Source: Spisula solida (taxonomy: Eukaryota > Mollusca > Bivalvia > Venerida > Mactridae). From it: 64,000 nucleotides of DNA. This document shows positions 48,880-61,363 of the stretch, piece by piece. Position numbers and translations under genes: made by a program. The stretch covers positions 51,254,722 to 51,318,721 of the forward strand of contig OX365952.1 of NCBI GenBank assembly GCA_947247005.1. The letters run 5' to 3'. Position 1 is the stretch's first letter. The number at the start of each line of letters is the position of its first letter. The notes below the pieces were generated by a model. It saw only the letters and a list, made by a program, of their open reading frames with translations. It was not told where the DNA came from and searched no databases.

Positions 48880-50640
48880 AATACGGATTTGTGTGGAATA
48901 TCAAACATGCATAAACTATCAACCTACTTGATCCAGACAGTGATAAACCATCAAAATCGTTCTGTAAGTACATTAAATCACGTAAACAAGACACTGTTAG
49001 CATTGGTACATTAAAAAGTAACGGAAATATTGCTGAAAGCGCAAAGGACAAGGCGGAAATGTTAAACAACCAATTTGGAGCGTTTTTACTAAGGAAAACT
49101 TGGATTACATTCCGGACAAAGGACAATCACCTCATAAGTCAATGCCTAAGATCCATGTGACTCTAAACGGAGTAATCAAATGCATACAAAGACTGAACCC
49201 AGCAAAAGCAACTGGACCAGACAAGTTGCCAATCCTTGTGTTAAAAGAAACCGTCAATGAAATAACACCAATATTGCGAAGCATTTTCCAACAATCGTTA
49301 GATACATCAGAAATACCCCCAGACTGGAAGAACGCTAACATCGTTCTTATATTCAAAAAAGGGGACCGGTCAAAACCATCCAACTATCGACCAGTTAGCC
49401 TCACAGCCGTAGCATCCAAAATGCTTGAACACATCGTAGTATCACAAATTATGGACCACCTCGATAGCAACTCCATCGTACATGAAAACCAACATGGTGT
49501 CAGAGCTCACCGCTCCTGTGAATCACAACTACTACGACATCACCAGGAGTATGAACCAGGGTCATCAGGTTGATATGGCCCTTCTTGACTTTTCAAAGGC
49601 ATTTGATAAAGTTTCACATCAACGCCTGTCCTGTTATGGAATAAGAGGAGACACCAATAGTTGGATAAACAACTTCCTTAGTGGTCGTTTACAACAGGTC
49701 ATCGTAGATGGTGAATCTTCTGCAGCATCGGTAGTCACGTCTGGAGTACCCCAGGGTACAGTTCTTGGACCTACATTATTTCTATTGTTCATTAATGATA
49801 TTGCATCTGGAATAAACTCAACAATAAGACTCTTTGCGGATGACTGCGTAGTCTACCGCCCAATAATTACAAATGAGGGTCACAACATTCTACAAGATGA
49901 TCTTAATAAACTGGTCAACTGGAGTGACACTTGGCAAATGGAGTTCAATGTCGATAAATGTGCTGTAATGAACATAACAACAAAAAAGAAGAAATCAGAA
50001 TTTGAATACAAGATGAAAGATCAAACTGTCCAAGTAGTTAAACACCATCCATACCTCCGAGTCGAACTGACCGATAATATGAAGTACAACTTACACATCG
50101 ACAGTATTACTAGTAAAGCTTCAAGTGTCCTGGGATTCATCAAACGTAACCTCAGACATTGCCCTAAAGTCGTCAAGGAAAGAGCATACCAATCACTTGT
50201 AAGGCCCAAACTCGAATATAGTTCACCAATATGGAATCCTAAACAAGTAACACAGATCAAACAAATTGAGCAAATTCAGAGAAATGCTGCAAGATTCGTC
50301 TTGAATAAACCTTTCAACCACAACAAGCCTGATAGCGTTACATCAATGTTACCGAAATCACAATGGCCATCACCGGAACAGCGTCGCTCAACATCAGACG
50401 TAATTCTTATGTACAAAATTGTTAACAACCTAGTGGCAGTACCAGCATTATATCTACCTCTATGATCGTCAAGATACACAGAATCAGTTAGATTTGTGAC
50501 ATACCACTGCAGATTAACAGTATACCAACATTCGTTCTTTCCTAGAACTGTCATCCCTTGGAACAGCCTACCTACAAGGGTCATCAACCTGGATAGCCTG
50601 ATCAGCTTTAAACAGGCCGTTCAGCCAATTATGAAGATGT
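48880..50640 (+). pseudogene. Non-LTR retrotransposon reverse transcriptase, 5'-truncated, copy A
   Basis: Jockey/CR1-type reverse transcriptase remnant. Motifs in order: A-T-G-P-D-K, N-Y-R-P-V-S-L, L-L-D-F-S-K-A-F-D-K, S-G-V-P-Q-G-T-V-L-G-P, an intact L-F-A-D-D catalytic box, and the C-terminal thumb or connection region with N-A-A-R-F-V. The endonuclease part is missing. The frame is broken near 49,085 and near 49,530-49,560 (shared with copy B), and a TGA at 50463-50465 cuts the C-terminus where copy B has CGA. Dead element; its 3' tail is shared with copy B to about 50.9 kb. Confidence 0.85.
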
Positions 50641-51019
50641 AGTTGTTTGAAGAAAATGGTACAGTGTATAAACATGTAAAGACGTTAGTTTTAAGTTCAC
50701 AGTTCAAAAAGTTACTTTTATTGTTACACCTGAGGCAGTAGTTGCACCCCTTTTCCCTAGTTATTATGTCTACGAAGTGGATTTTGACGAGTAACAAAGT
50801 CGAAGTAGAACTAGAAAGTATATACAGTATTCATAGATGCATGTCAGCTAGAGGATTCAGTATTTACATATTTTGACGAATGCATTTTCTAAAAGTTATT
50901 TTATCTTATATCAGTCATATGTGAACACACTCTCCTTATGGTGAAAAACAAAATCCAATTCTGAGGAATGCAGGGCCCTTATTCACCTACGTTGATCAGT
51001 CTAAGTCTATACTAATATA

Positions 51020-51246
51020 TCGCTGGTTTAGATTAAGAAGGTACTACTTATGACCTTATAAGATTCATGTATATTTGAAAGCTGCATCTAATGGCGCATC
51101 TTATGGGCCTGTTTTCATGAAAATCGGAAGTGGCCACGTTGTTTAAAAAGTTTAAAAAGCTTGTTAAGACTAGTTTCAGACAGTTGTGTCTTGTTTCCCC
51201 AAAATATTGATTTTGTACTTAAGTCCTTCTAATTCTAAGCCAGCGA
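51020..51246 (+). mobile_element. TIR family MITE-like copy beside the 2-kb TIR element
   Basis: TIRs tcgctggtttagattaagaagg and ccttctaattctaagccagcga. The interior is moderately diverged. Confidence 0.7.
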
Positions 51247-51253
51247 TGTATAG

Positions 51254-53300
51254 CCCTTTCCCGAAACTAGGTTACCTCCCTTGGTAAATCCTCGATAACG
51301 TCCCCTGTTTTCAATACTTCCACTTCCGGGGTGTCCTGATAAGATAACGGTATATAGTAACATAGAACAAATTGCAGTTATTTTAAGTATTTAGCTTACA
51401 AAAGTGGTCTTTTTTGTTATGTTTTTGGTATTATCTGTTAGAAAAATTAATTGTGTATCCCATACTGCTGTTTAACATTAGAATATTGAGAAATTAATTA
51501 AATCTATTCGAAACAAAGTATAGAATCTACGGCTGTAAACAAAAAAAAATATTTGAAATTAAAGAAAACATACGAAGGATATTTTTGTTCGCTTATCACG
51601 ATAATAATCTTTGAACGTATCTGGTAAAAATAAGCAAACTGATTTATTTTTCGTGTTCTCCATAGTTTATTTTAATTATTAAAAGTGAAGTAATTAAATT
51701 ATTCAACGTCAATCTCTCCAGCGTACTTCTACTTTGATATATATTAAGTTTTATATTATGGTATTTGTGAAATTGTACAAATTGTCAATGTGGTTGTAAG
51801 ATGTTGGGATATTCGTATAAGATAGCAGCGAATTTGTAAAAAAATGTACTGTGATAGGGTATTGGCATAGTACCCCCAATCCCGCGAATGAGTCACACAA
51901 TGCATGTATTAATTTATGCGCGGCTGAAGAGGGTTTTTCAGACCCACTTGAATTTGGTTGTCCTGTAAATATAATAAATACATGAGTTGCGCAGGGCTTA
52001 GACTTTGATCAGGATATCCCACTGAGATCACAAAACTTGTTAGATCCCTCTGAGCAAATGGTGGCCCGACTCGATCTTTCTTGAGAATAAATTATTCCCT
52101 GAGAAAATGTGCTTCGACTGCGCATGTTAAAAGTTAATTTAATTTCACTGAACGAAATAATCAACTGTCAATACTTAAAAACAAAGTGTCTGCACGGACG
52201 TATATATTCATCCAAAGAATACTTGGATTTTTATAAGGTCTTTGCTCCCTCATTTTAAATAACAGTCATCGGGATAAGAGCTGTTTTATTACCCTAATAT
52301 TAATCTCCCGCTGACATTATACAGATCTTACATCAGAAGGGATGCATCTATATGTCCAATTAAATAGCCACCGCGGTGACATATGTTGCATTATACAATG
52401 TGTCAGACACGTAGTTGACCAATTACATAGCAGGGGGTCTTTTCCACTGATTACTAATTCAGATTATGGGTTTTATGACACTTCATTAGTTTTGAAAATA
52501 TGTTTTACTATGGGTATTTATAGGGGCACTTTGAACGAATACCGAACTGTCATTTAATTTTCTCTATATACATGAATTAGGCATTTAATATTTTCAGAAC
52601 GCAAACACCAGTGCGTTCATTTTCGCTACAAATTTGCCTCATTATAGCCTTTTAATTAAAATACTTATTGTTTAAAATTAACATAATTAGTTTAATATTA
52701 ATTTTTGCATTTAATACCACGAACACTATTGTGAATAAGCATGCGATGATATGTCTGCGTAGTGGTGGATTTATTTAGCACTTATAAGCGCAAGTTTATG
52801 TCTACGTGTGTTATGGATGATTGTCAAAATAATTTAATTGGTGAGTATCTTCATAAAAATATAAAAAAAAGATTAATTCGTATTTTATAAGGTTACCGAA
52901 AATAATATTTGAACGAGTATTTAATAATATTGCTGTATGTTCATAATTATTGTTGAATAGTCTTCTCAACTTATAATTAGTGAAAGCGCTCGTGAATAAG
53001 ATATTTTACTGAGAAATATATTTGAATCTTAATGAAATTTCATTATCCCAATAAGAATTTTAGGACATGTAATCACTTCCCTACATGTTCGTTCAACTGA
53101 CGACACAAGAAAATCAAAACCATCGTCAACAAAGTACTTTTATCTCAAGTATAACGGATCGCTCTTGCTAGGAGTAATGGCTGAATAACGATTGAATCGA
53201 TATACGGACACCCCGGAAGTTGAGATATTAATCTGGCGCATGCGCATAGGCGTCAAGGGAAGACAATTTCCAAGGGAGGTAACCTAGTTTCGGGAAAGGC
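51254..53300. mobile_element. ~2-kb element with terminal inverted repeats
   Basis: Left end 'ccctttcccgaaactaggttacctcccttgg' matches the reverse complement of the right end around 53,270-53,300. A second inverted block (acttccggggtgtcc near 51,331 against ggacaccccggaagt near 53,206) extends the similarity inward. The interior is AT-rich with no transposase seen, so it is non-autonomous. It abuts a copy of the 230-bp TIR family (51,020-51,246). Confidence 0.6.
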
Positions 53301-53390
53301 CTATTGGTGAATAAGGATACTGTACACGTTTATACCAAGTACAATGTTTCAAATGTGACATACTGGTGGTTATATGCAGGCTAAACACAG

Positions 53391-53495
53391 TCAAACCGGA
53401 TGTCCTTCTACAGCGTGCTGCCCTGCCGATCCCTTGAACGTACTTACGGGGTGGACCGTGATGATGTGCTTTGGTAGGCTGTTCCACAGTTCGAC
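53391..53495 (-). pseudogene. 3'-end fragment of a non-LTR reverse transcriptase
   Basis: The minus strand reads V-E-L-W-N-S-L-P-K-H-I-I, then S-T-F-K-G, then a stop. This is the usual C-terminal signature of jockey/CR1-type reverse transcriptases (W-N-S-L-P...F-K). Only about 35 codons remain. It lies outside both duplication copies and next to a 2-kb inverted-repeat element. Confidence 0.6.
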
Positions 53496-55223
53496 TAAAA
53501 TGCTAAGTTGCAATGTATCAGGTTTTGCTGTAAATTACTACTAATTTTACAGTCAAGGGGAAGTAACTCTGGTCAGAGATTGAGAAGAAAGAAGTCGACT
53601 TTTCTAAATCTAAATTGAGTTCTATATTTATCTTTGTTTTGTTTTATTTCTGTCTCCATGATAAGCACGGACACATGTACACGAACTTTATCGGAAAAAT
53701 ATGTACACATCTGCATTAGCAATTTGTCAAACGCAGAAGGACGCCCCACACAAAATTTCTTTTGTTTATGTCATCATTGTTCATTGTGGTTGTGAAGGGT
53801 GTGATCAGATTGTAATGACATCAGTTTGATTGTCATCCACATATCTTGGCTAAATATGTTGAAAATTTCAGCAAAAATTAAACACGTATTGGCCGAATTA
53901 TGGGTGATACAAACGTGCACACATATACGCTGTGCGCGTAGAAGTGTAAATGTTGCGTTTTCAATGCCGCTCAGTGTAGAATGTTCGTAATTAATGAGAG
54001 TTAAAAGTGCAACGGTGACTATGATTAAAGAGAATGTATTTTTTTACCGATTTGTAGTTTGTTAAAGAACAGAAAAATAGCACAAATCGGAGACGGATAG
54101 CAGCCCTGCGTTCAGGGAAAAATAACGTGACGCACGTTAATTTAAACCCTTACAGTTTGCATGTAAGCAACAGCAATGTGATAACAATTGGTACTTGGGG
54201 TCACCTAAGACTCGCCTGACTGATGATGATGTCATGCACGGGTTGTGTTGCAATTCGTTACGTCACGCGCGTGGTATCTTTCCGTGATAGCAAAAATTAC
54301 AGATGACAAAAAGTTTCAATAAAATATTTAGTTTTGAAGAAAACAAGTTATAATAAAATTGTGCACGATATTTAGTAAACATTTCGTGAACATGTCATGT
54401 CTAAAGCTTCTATTTGTGAACATAATAACGTATTAAAATAGACTGGAAAAATAATAGAGATCTAACGCAAAGTGGACGTAACGTGACGTCATCGTCAGCA
54501 CTACGCACGAAAATGTTGGATGTTTCGAATTAAATTCATAAGGATGACTATCCTGAGACTTTTTTCAACTTTGAATGGCATCGGCGAAGACGCATAAATA
54601 TTGAAGGGTGATAATCTGAAAAGTTGTAAAAAATTAATACAGTAAGGATCGAAGATAAATCTTGAATAACGTTAAAAGGTGCAAAAATGACGTTTATAGG
54701 TCGTCAAAAATGTTCCAAAACAATTTATTTTTCGATATATTTGAAAACTATGTCGTGTGTTTTCTCCTAATACATGTATATGTATTAACCACCACATAAA
54801 ATATTTTTAGAAAATACTAAGTAATAACAAAATTATAAGCATTTTCTCGTTATATATAAATCACCCCTCGTAGTTGATTTCCTCAATGGAATATGTTAGC
54901 TATAGCTCACTTCATACTAATTTCGCCAAGAAACCAAACCTTTAAGAAAATATCTGAATTTTCTCAAACCATTTTGTGGCCCTGTATTAATCATTGATGA
55001 CTTACACCAATCTCACCATGTTTGTGGCAACCTTTTAGATAATGAGATGTAAAAGTTGTGGTATGAATGGAAATCTTATAAGCTTCCCTTTATGTTGAGT
55101 ATATTTTACTGACCCCGTGTGCAAGTTCATACAAGTCAACGAACATTTATAAATCGAAAATACACCAAGATAGATCGATTGAAGAAAATTGTATTCACTC
55201 TGTAAATCTACAGACAATTCCAT

Positions 55224-55494
55224 GGGTGGTATTCAATATTGATCTTACTTGACTGAAAGATAAGGACAACAAATCAGATCACACCATATTAAACTTTTGG
55301 TCAGTAACATGCGATACGATTGGCTATCCTTACAGTACTAGTACAGAGTTGGTAATCAATATTGATCTTACTTGACTTAAAGATAAGGACAACCAATTAG
55401 ATCACACCATATTAAAATCCTGGTCAGTAACAGGCGATATGATTGGCTAATTATTATTCTCCAATTAAATAAGATCAATATGAAATACCACCCC
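55224..55494. mobile_element. 271-bp TIR element just 3' of C1q copy B
   Basis: Same insertion as 45,147-45,419, inherited by duplication; TIRs and internal dimer kept. Confidence 0.75.
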
Positions 55495-55505
55495 ATTTGT
55501 AAGAT

Positions 55506-57170
55506 TTAAAACAGTTTCCAGCCAGCAAATGACGTATTTTGAGAAGCGTAAAAATACACATCGCAATCGTGGCCATTTATCCTTCTAATAAATACAGAAT
55601 CGCCAGCAAGTACGTTAGAAACAATTAAACCAGTGCCTTGTATCATCATGTTCGAGCTTTCACCGTCAGCAACTACACTTCCCCTTACTTGACCATTTAT
55701 CATAATTTGCGTCGTATACCAAACTTTAAAAGCGAAGGCAGACCATGTAAACACGTACGTGCCGGTGACAGGGACCACGTATATACCAGAGCTTGTATCG
55801 TATCCATCACCCAAGTCAACGTCATCAACTTTAAATATCAGCTTTTCATAATTGTGTAAGCAACGATTGTCTATCGAGTGAGCGTAGAACGCAACTTTCT
55901 GTGTGGAAGCCACTGAAACAATGTATATAAGAGTATTAGTATACATACTACAATCAAAGACCTACGGTGACACTGTGGCCGAGGGTATAGCGCTCTTGGC
56001 TATGTTTAGAGTGATCCCTGGTTCGATTCTAGACCGGGCGATTGGTCATTTCTAAAACTCGTTTCTGTGTATCCCTCTCAACTATAGATAAACTGGTTGG
56101 CAGCCTAGAGCTTTTATCGCGTGTATCGGTGCTGTACACCAACGAGTCTATTAGACGAGAGCTATATGACATCCCACGCATCCCACGCACTTAGAATATC
56201 TCAGTAGTTCGCACGCAAACAAACAAACACTCACGGATCCATAATTATGTACTTGTCCTCCATAATTGGTTTAAATGAGGCGTATGTTTGTAGAACACTA
56301 GTTATGGCTATATTAACTACAATGTATTTAGTATTGGAAGAAACATTGTCGAAACCCAAGAAAAGACGAAACATGTGATGTAATACTAGTATTAGGACAT
56401 GTCGCTGGATTAGAATTAGAAGCTCGTAAGTACTACTTACTACCTTATAAGTCCCATGCATATTTGAAATCTGCATTCGTATGAACCGATTAAGTCGTGT
56501 TGACCAAACTGAAGTTCAAAAAGCTTGTTTTTTCCAACAGTAAAGTAGTTTTTCAGACAGTTTTTTCTTGTTGAATTTGTACTTACGACCAACTAATTCT
56601 GAGCCGGCGATGTATATTCTCTATGTACAACATGTAGATGGTTTATATGAAACACTTTGCCGACCGAGAGTTTCGTTTATTAGCTTGTCCAGGGTTACTA
56701 AGTTAACTGTTTCAAGAGACTAGTCACTTACTTCATATGTTTCGTTTACACAAACTGTAGGCGTACTTACATGGTAATGCCAATCTGCGCTCTGGTTTCT
56801 TCAGGAGATGGATCTGCTTGTCACTGTGCTGGATAGACGAATGTTCTCGTTCACGATCATCCCCACTCACAACTTGCTGGTCATCTTCACTATCTGGTTT
56901 GATGCGCTCGTCGACGTCCTCATGGTGCGCTTCATGTAATCGTTCTATCGCATTCTCTAAAACTTCAACACGGTTTTTGAGAAGATCGTTTTCATTTTGA
57001 ACAGTTTCCAACTTCTCGCGCTGTTCACGAATCAAACTCTCATGTTGTGACAATCTTTCAGTCTGTAGGATTATAATGCGTTCTAATTCATTCAAACGTT
57101 CATCAACAGTTAGTCCATACACGAACCGGACGGTAAGGAAACACAGAACAGCTAAACATGATTTCACCAT
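55506..57170 (-). CDS. C1q-domain protein with N-terminal coiled coil, copy B
   Basis: Same two-exon structure as copy A: 57170-56771 (400 nt) and 55912-55506 (407 nt), phase 1, 268 residues, all splice sites kept. Signal peptide, coiled coil and C1q domain are in the same places. By eye the coding sequences differ at 21 of 807 bases, and 15 residues change: ten in exon 1 (several in the linker before the C1q domain) and five in the C1q domain (E/D, L/V, H/Q, D/N, D/H). The intron also holds the shared SINE and TIR element, so these predate the duplication. Both copies look functional; there are no stops or frameshifts. A different receptor or ligand preference is possible but unproven. Confidence 0.87.
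55970..56160 (+). mobile_element. tRNA-derived SINE, family 3, C1q intron copy B
   Basis: Same insertion as 45,895-46,110 through the segmental duplication, with a short deletion near 'ctgtacaccaacgag'. Confidence 0.65.
56402..56610 (+). mobile_element. TIR family MITE-like copy in C1q intron, copy B
   Basis: Same insertion as 46,399-46,627 with an internal deletion of about 20 bp near 'ctgcattcgtatgaacc'. Confidence 0.7.
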
Positions 57171-57768
57171 ATTTTGTAAAAAGGTGAGGAAATGTAATAT
57201 TTCGTTGCGCTAATTAACACCAAAAGTTTTAAATATAACAAACGAGGGTTGTTCAGTATTTTCTTAGATAACCTTCTCATTTGATAACCATAGTACATGC
57301 ATTTAACTGAACCCAGTAATAGTTTCTTCTAACAAATGACTCGCATAGTTTGAGTTTGAAAAGTATATGAGCCGTTTGCTCTAAGCGAGGCGCACTATCA
57401 CAGCACACAGCAACAAATTTCACAGTGTCTACATTTAAAATGCTACAGCAGACTAAATGACAACTTGTCCCGGCTTGACGGACAGAAATGCACAGTTCTA
57501 AGCGTCGTAAGCAGTTTTAGTTGAGCGAGCCTTCCAGGAGGAACTTCAGCATGGTGGTAGTTTATCGCATTCTGATCAACAACATTGGTTTTCTGAACTT
57601 ACCTGATGTTATTGTACCATCATCGATGCATCTTCTATTCTGAGGTTTATGTTAAGTAAAAACTTTAAATGACAATGACGTCGTGGTAGTGGTTATACCT
57701 GGGTCATAAATGCAATCCGATCGCCGTCCGATCATGGGATAGCGTACTTTGGTTTAATCAAACCTTAA

Positions 57769-60600
57769 TGTTCATTTTCTCTACCCAAAATTTAATGAAA
57801 TTAAATATTTTCTTGACGAGCATAGTGAAATTGATATTCTTGGATTTTGTGAAACATTTCTAAATGATAACTTTGCAGACAATGAACTCCACTTGAAAAA
57901 CTATCAAATGTTTAGGAAAGATAGGAAAACGAAGGGAGGAGGAATAATAGTGTATGTCAAAACGAAATACCCATGTTGGCAAAGAACAGACTTGGAAATT
58001 GAAAATATAGAAACTCTGTGGCTAGAAATCAAACCGCCAAAACAAAAATCATTTCTTTTATGTTATACATATCGACCACCCTCCTCTACAACAAATTGGA
58101 ATAACGAATTTGAACAATCTTTAGAAACTGTTTATTCTGAAAACAAAGAAATAATAATGCTTGGAGACTTTAACTATAATTATGTCAATAATATTTCAGT
58201 TAACAATGTGTGGAACAACTTAACTAGTGCACACAATTTTAAACAACTTGTTGGGCAACCAACCAGAGTTACATCCACTACGTCCACTATTATTGACCAC
58301 ATATATTCAAATAGGCCATCAAATATAATAAATGTTAAAGTCCCAGTCCTTACATTTAGTGATCATTTCCCAGTCTGCTTTACCAGGAAATGCTCTTCCT
58401 GTAATGAAAATGGCCCATTGCATTCTACAATAAAGTATAGATCATACAAAAACTTTGTAGAAAATCAATTCTTACATGACTTGGAAAATCAGCCATGGTC
58501 TGTAATAGACATATATGATGATCCTGATGATGCACTAGATTATTTTTTAAAGATATTTGATGATGTTATGAACCGTCATTTACCTAAGAAAGAAAAACGT
58601 GTCAAACACAAACAACAACCAGACTGGTTTAATGATGAAATAGCACATGCTATTGGTCAAAGAAACTTTGCTAAGAAAACATGCAATGAAATACAATTTA
58701 AGTTCTGGAGACAAAAAGTCAAAATATTAATTACCCATGCAAAATAATCATTTTATTCTAAAACCATTAATGAAAACAAAAGAAACCCCAAACTTCTATG
58801 GAGAAATCTCAAGAGCCTATCTGGTAAAGACAAACACCACCAAGCTAACTATATCAATGATGACAATGGTACTCCAATTCTAAACCCAACAGACACAGCA
58901 GAAGCTTTCAACACCTTCTTCACAAACATATTTAGAACAGTGCCAGATCCGCCTCAAACTCTCGTAGAAGAGAGTGAGCAAAAAATCAAACAATTTGTCA
59001 ACAGCAAAATACATGATGAAACATTCCTTATACCTCTAGCAACCGAGGAATACATATTAAAACAACTAAACACACTTGATGGTTCAAAATCAACAGGGCT
59101 GGATGACATTGGTCCCAGGATATTAAGAATAAGTTGTAATGTAATTGCAAAGCCACTAACAAAACTAATTAATCTAAGTATTAACAAGGGTAAATTTCCA
59201 GAAAAATTTAAAATGGCAAAAATTTCTCCAATATTTAAGAAAGGATCCAAATCTGATAAGACCAATTACAGACCTATCTCAATTTTGCCAGTTTTATCCA
59301 AGATCATAGAAAAACATGTATCTGATCATATAAAAAACTTTTTAGAGATTCACAAACTTTTTTCGATAAGCAATCAGGCTTTCGATCAAACCATTATTGT
59401 GAAACAGCTCTTACTGCCATTATTGATGACTGGATTACTGCTATCAATGATAAGTCTTATGTTGGGACTATTTTCTTAGACCTCACTAAAGCTTTTGATC
59501 TTGTTAATCATTCTCTTTTAATAAGCAAACTGAAACTTTATCACTTCAGCGAAGTTTCAGTGAAATGGTTTACATCCTACTTGACAAACCGCTCACAGAA
59601 AGTATGCATATCTGGAAATCTTTCAGATGCACAACCAATCTCAGCAGGAGTTCCCCAAGGATCTGTTCTTGGGCCTGTACTATTTATACTTTACATAAAC
59701 GACCTTCCACTCCACACTGAAAATTCATCAGTTGACATGTTTGCCGATGCTACCACACTATCTGCATATGGCAGTACCATAGAAGAAGTACATAACATTT
59801 TACAACATGAGGTCAACACTGTAGACGAATGGTGTCGTCAAAATGCTATGATTCCAAACATTAACAAAACAAAGGCGATGTATATATCTGCTTCCAACAA
59901 TAACCAGAAAATTGTTACGCATACAAACTCTCACAACATCCAAATGCAAGGACAGTCATTGACATACTCCTCGTCTGAGAAACTCTTAGGAGTGCATGTA
60001 GACCAAAATCTAAACTGGAAGAGTCAGATTGAACAAACTCTTAAGAAGTGCAATAGTTATCTATATCTTCTCCTAAGAATCAAAAGCTTCCTAAACATCC
60101 ACTCTAGGAAAATGTTTTTCAATGCGTACATATTGCCCCATATTGACTACTGTTGTACAGTATGGGGAAACTGCAGTGGAGAACTGTTAGACACTGTTCT
60201 GAAGTTCCAAAAACGCGCAGCCAGAATCATTCTTGATAAGGAATTTGATGCACCATCTGCAGAATTATTTAAAGAATTAAAGTGGATGACTTTTCAAGAC
60301 AGAATTCATTACAAAAAGGCAATATTGGTATACAAATCACTAAATAATATTTGCCCAGAATACTTTCATTCGAAATTCACATTTAACCAAAACTACCAAC
60401 ACTCAGATCGTCATCTTAGATCAACTGAAAATGGTGAACTCAATATTCCTAAACCACGGCTCGAGTTTTACCGCAAGTCCTTAAATTATTCAGGGCCAGT
60501 CATTTGGAATGTCATCCCAAAACAAATACGTACTTCAAAAACACTCAAACAATTCAAAAACTCCTATCTACAGTGGATGTACTCTGGCCACATGATGTAA
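57769..60600 (+). pseudogene. LINE ORF2: endonuclease plus reverse transcriptase, broken
   Basis: The EEP-type endonuclease runs from about 57,769 with G-D-F-N at 58163-58174 and S-D-H at 58358-58366. An in-frame TAA at 58745-58747 follows it, and the frame then continues open through the linker and the first RT motifs to about 59,376. A frameshift near 59,370-59,380 moves the G-F-R box, the L-D-L-T-K-A-F-D motif and the rest to another frame, open from 59,377 to 60,600. The second catalytic aspartate of the F-A-D-D box is replaced: the codon at 59749-59751 is GCT (Ala). The C-terminal end has V-I-W-N-V-I-P. CR1/L2-like by motif style; the exact clade was not determined. Confidence 0.85.
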
Positions 60601-60864
60601 CATTTACATGTTTCACAACATTACGCTATTAATTATATCTACAAATTACAGTGTTGAATTTTGTATATCATAATTATTTACCATTACCTTAACATTGTGC
60701 TTTGTTTTGCATCTTTATTATTGACTCCATGAGTTTTTCTGTTATGTTTTTCTTTTGCTCATAATTATCATGTATTCCTGTAAATGATTGTATATATCCC
60801 ATGTTGATGTGGACCATATTGAAAATTGGTCTAGAACCAAATATGTCATCCACTATAAATAAAG

Positions 60865-60893
60865 TCGTTATTATTATTATTATTATTATTATT
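60865..60893. repeat. (ATT)n tail of the copy-B LINE
   Basis: About nine TTA/ATT triplets at the 3' end of the non-LTR element. CR1/L2-type elements often end in short microsatellites in place of poly(A). Confidence 0.85.
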
Positions 60894-61363
60894 GCCGGAC
60901 GGACATCGGCCGGTCATCGGGGGTGGTCGGGGTATTTTAAGTCTCTATTGACATACGCATTGCTACTCATCGGCCGGCCGCCGCACGTTGTCTAGACATC
61001 GTGTACACATCGGATACACGCACAATGTCCGGTTGAAGTTTTGCGTTATAATTGTATGTCAAATGTATTGTTTCATGCATGTGTTCTGCACTCTTGTCCG
61101 AAAGGCTGTAGTTCACTATGTTGTTGTTTGTATTTCTATGTGATAATAAATATTGAAATTATAAAACAAGAATTTAGTAAACATCCCTCATATTAATGCC
61201 ACTGATAACGCATTTTAACACAATTTTTGTCTAATTGTTGATTGAAATTAGACTATGCCAATTTAAGGTTATCAATCTTGTGTGTCGCTCGGTCACTGGT
61301 CATGTCTCTATATGGTAGCAAAGTTATTCGATTTATAAAATACACAGTGTATAAACGAGTCAA

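Larger units (their letters stand above)
43247..50930. repeat. Segmental duplication, copy A
   Basis: From 'cgcacgt' at 43247 onward the sequence matches 54,131 onward at about 97% by eye, in the same orientation, over the C1q gene, its flanks, the cysteine-rich ORF and the LINE remnant. Relative to copy B it has about 810 extra bases at 43,438-44,247 and about 46 extra bases near 50,713. It lacks the second LINE. The right border cannot be fixed, because copy B is still matching when the window ends. Confidence 0.9.
50641..54130. other. Interval holding the end of copy A and the inter-copy spacer
   Basis: 50,641-50,930 is the non-coding tail shared with copy B. Beyond it lie one MITE, the 2-kb TIR element and a LINE 3' fragment. 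53,511-54,130 shows no feature. There is no host gene in the spacer. Confidence 0.55.
57757..60893 (+). mobile_element. Non-LTR (LINE) element found only in duplication copy B
   Basis: At the matching place copy A reads 'tttaatcgggccgcttgccgg'. Copy B reads 'tttaatc', then 3.1 kb of LINE ending in a (ATT)n tail at about 60,865-60,893, then 'gccggacgg'. Nine bases of the A sequence (gggccgctt) are absent in B, which suggests a small target-site deletion on insertion. ORF1 is missing and the endonuclease domain starts almost at the left edge, so the copy is 5'-truncated. Confidence 0.85.
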
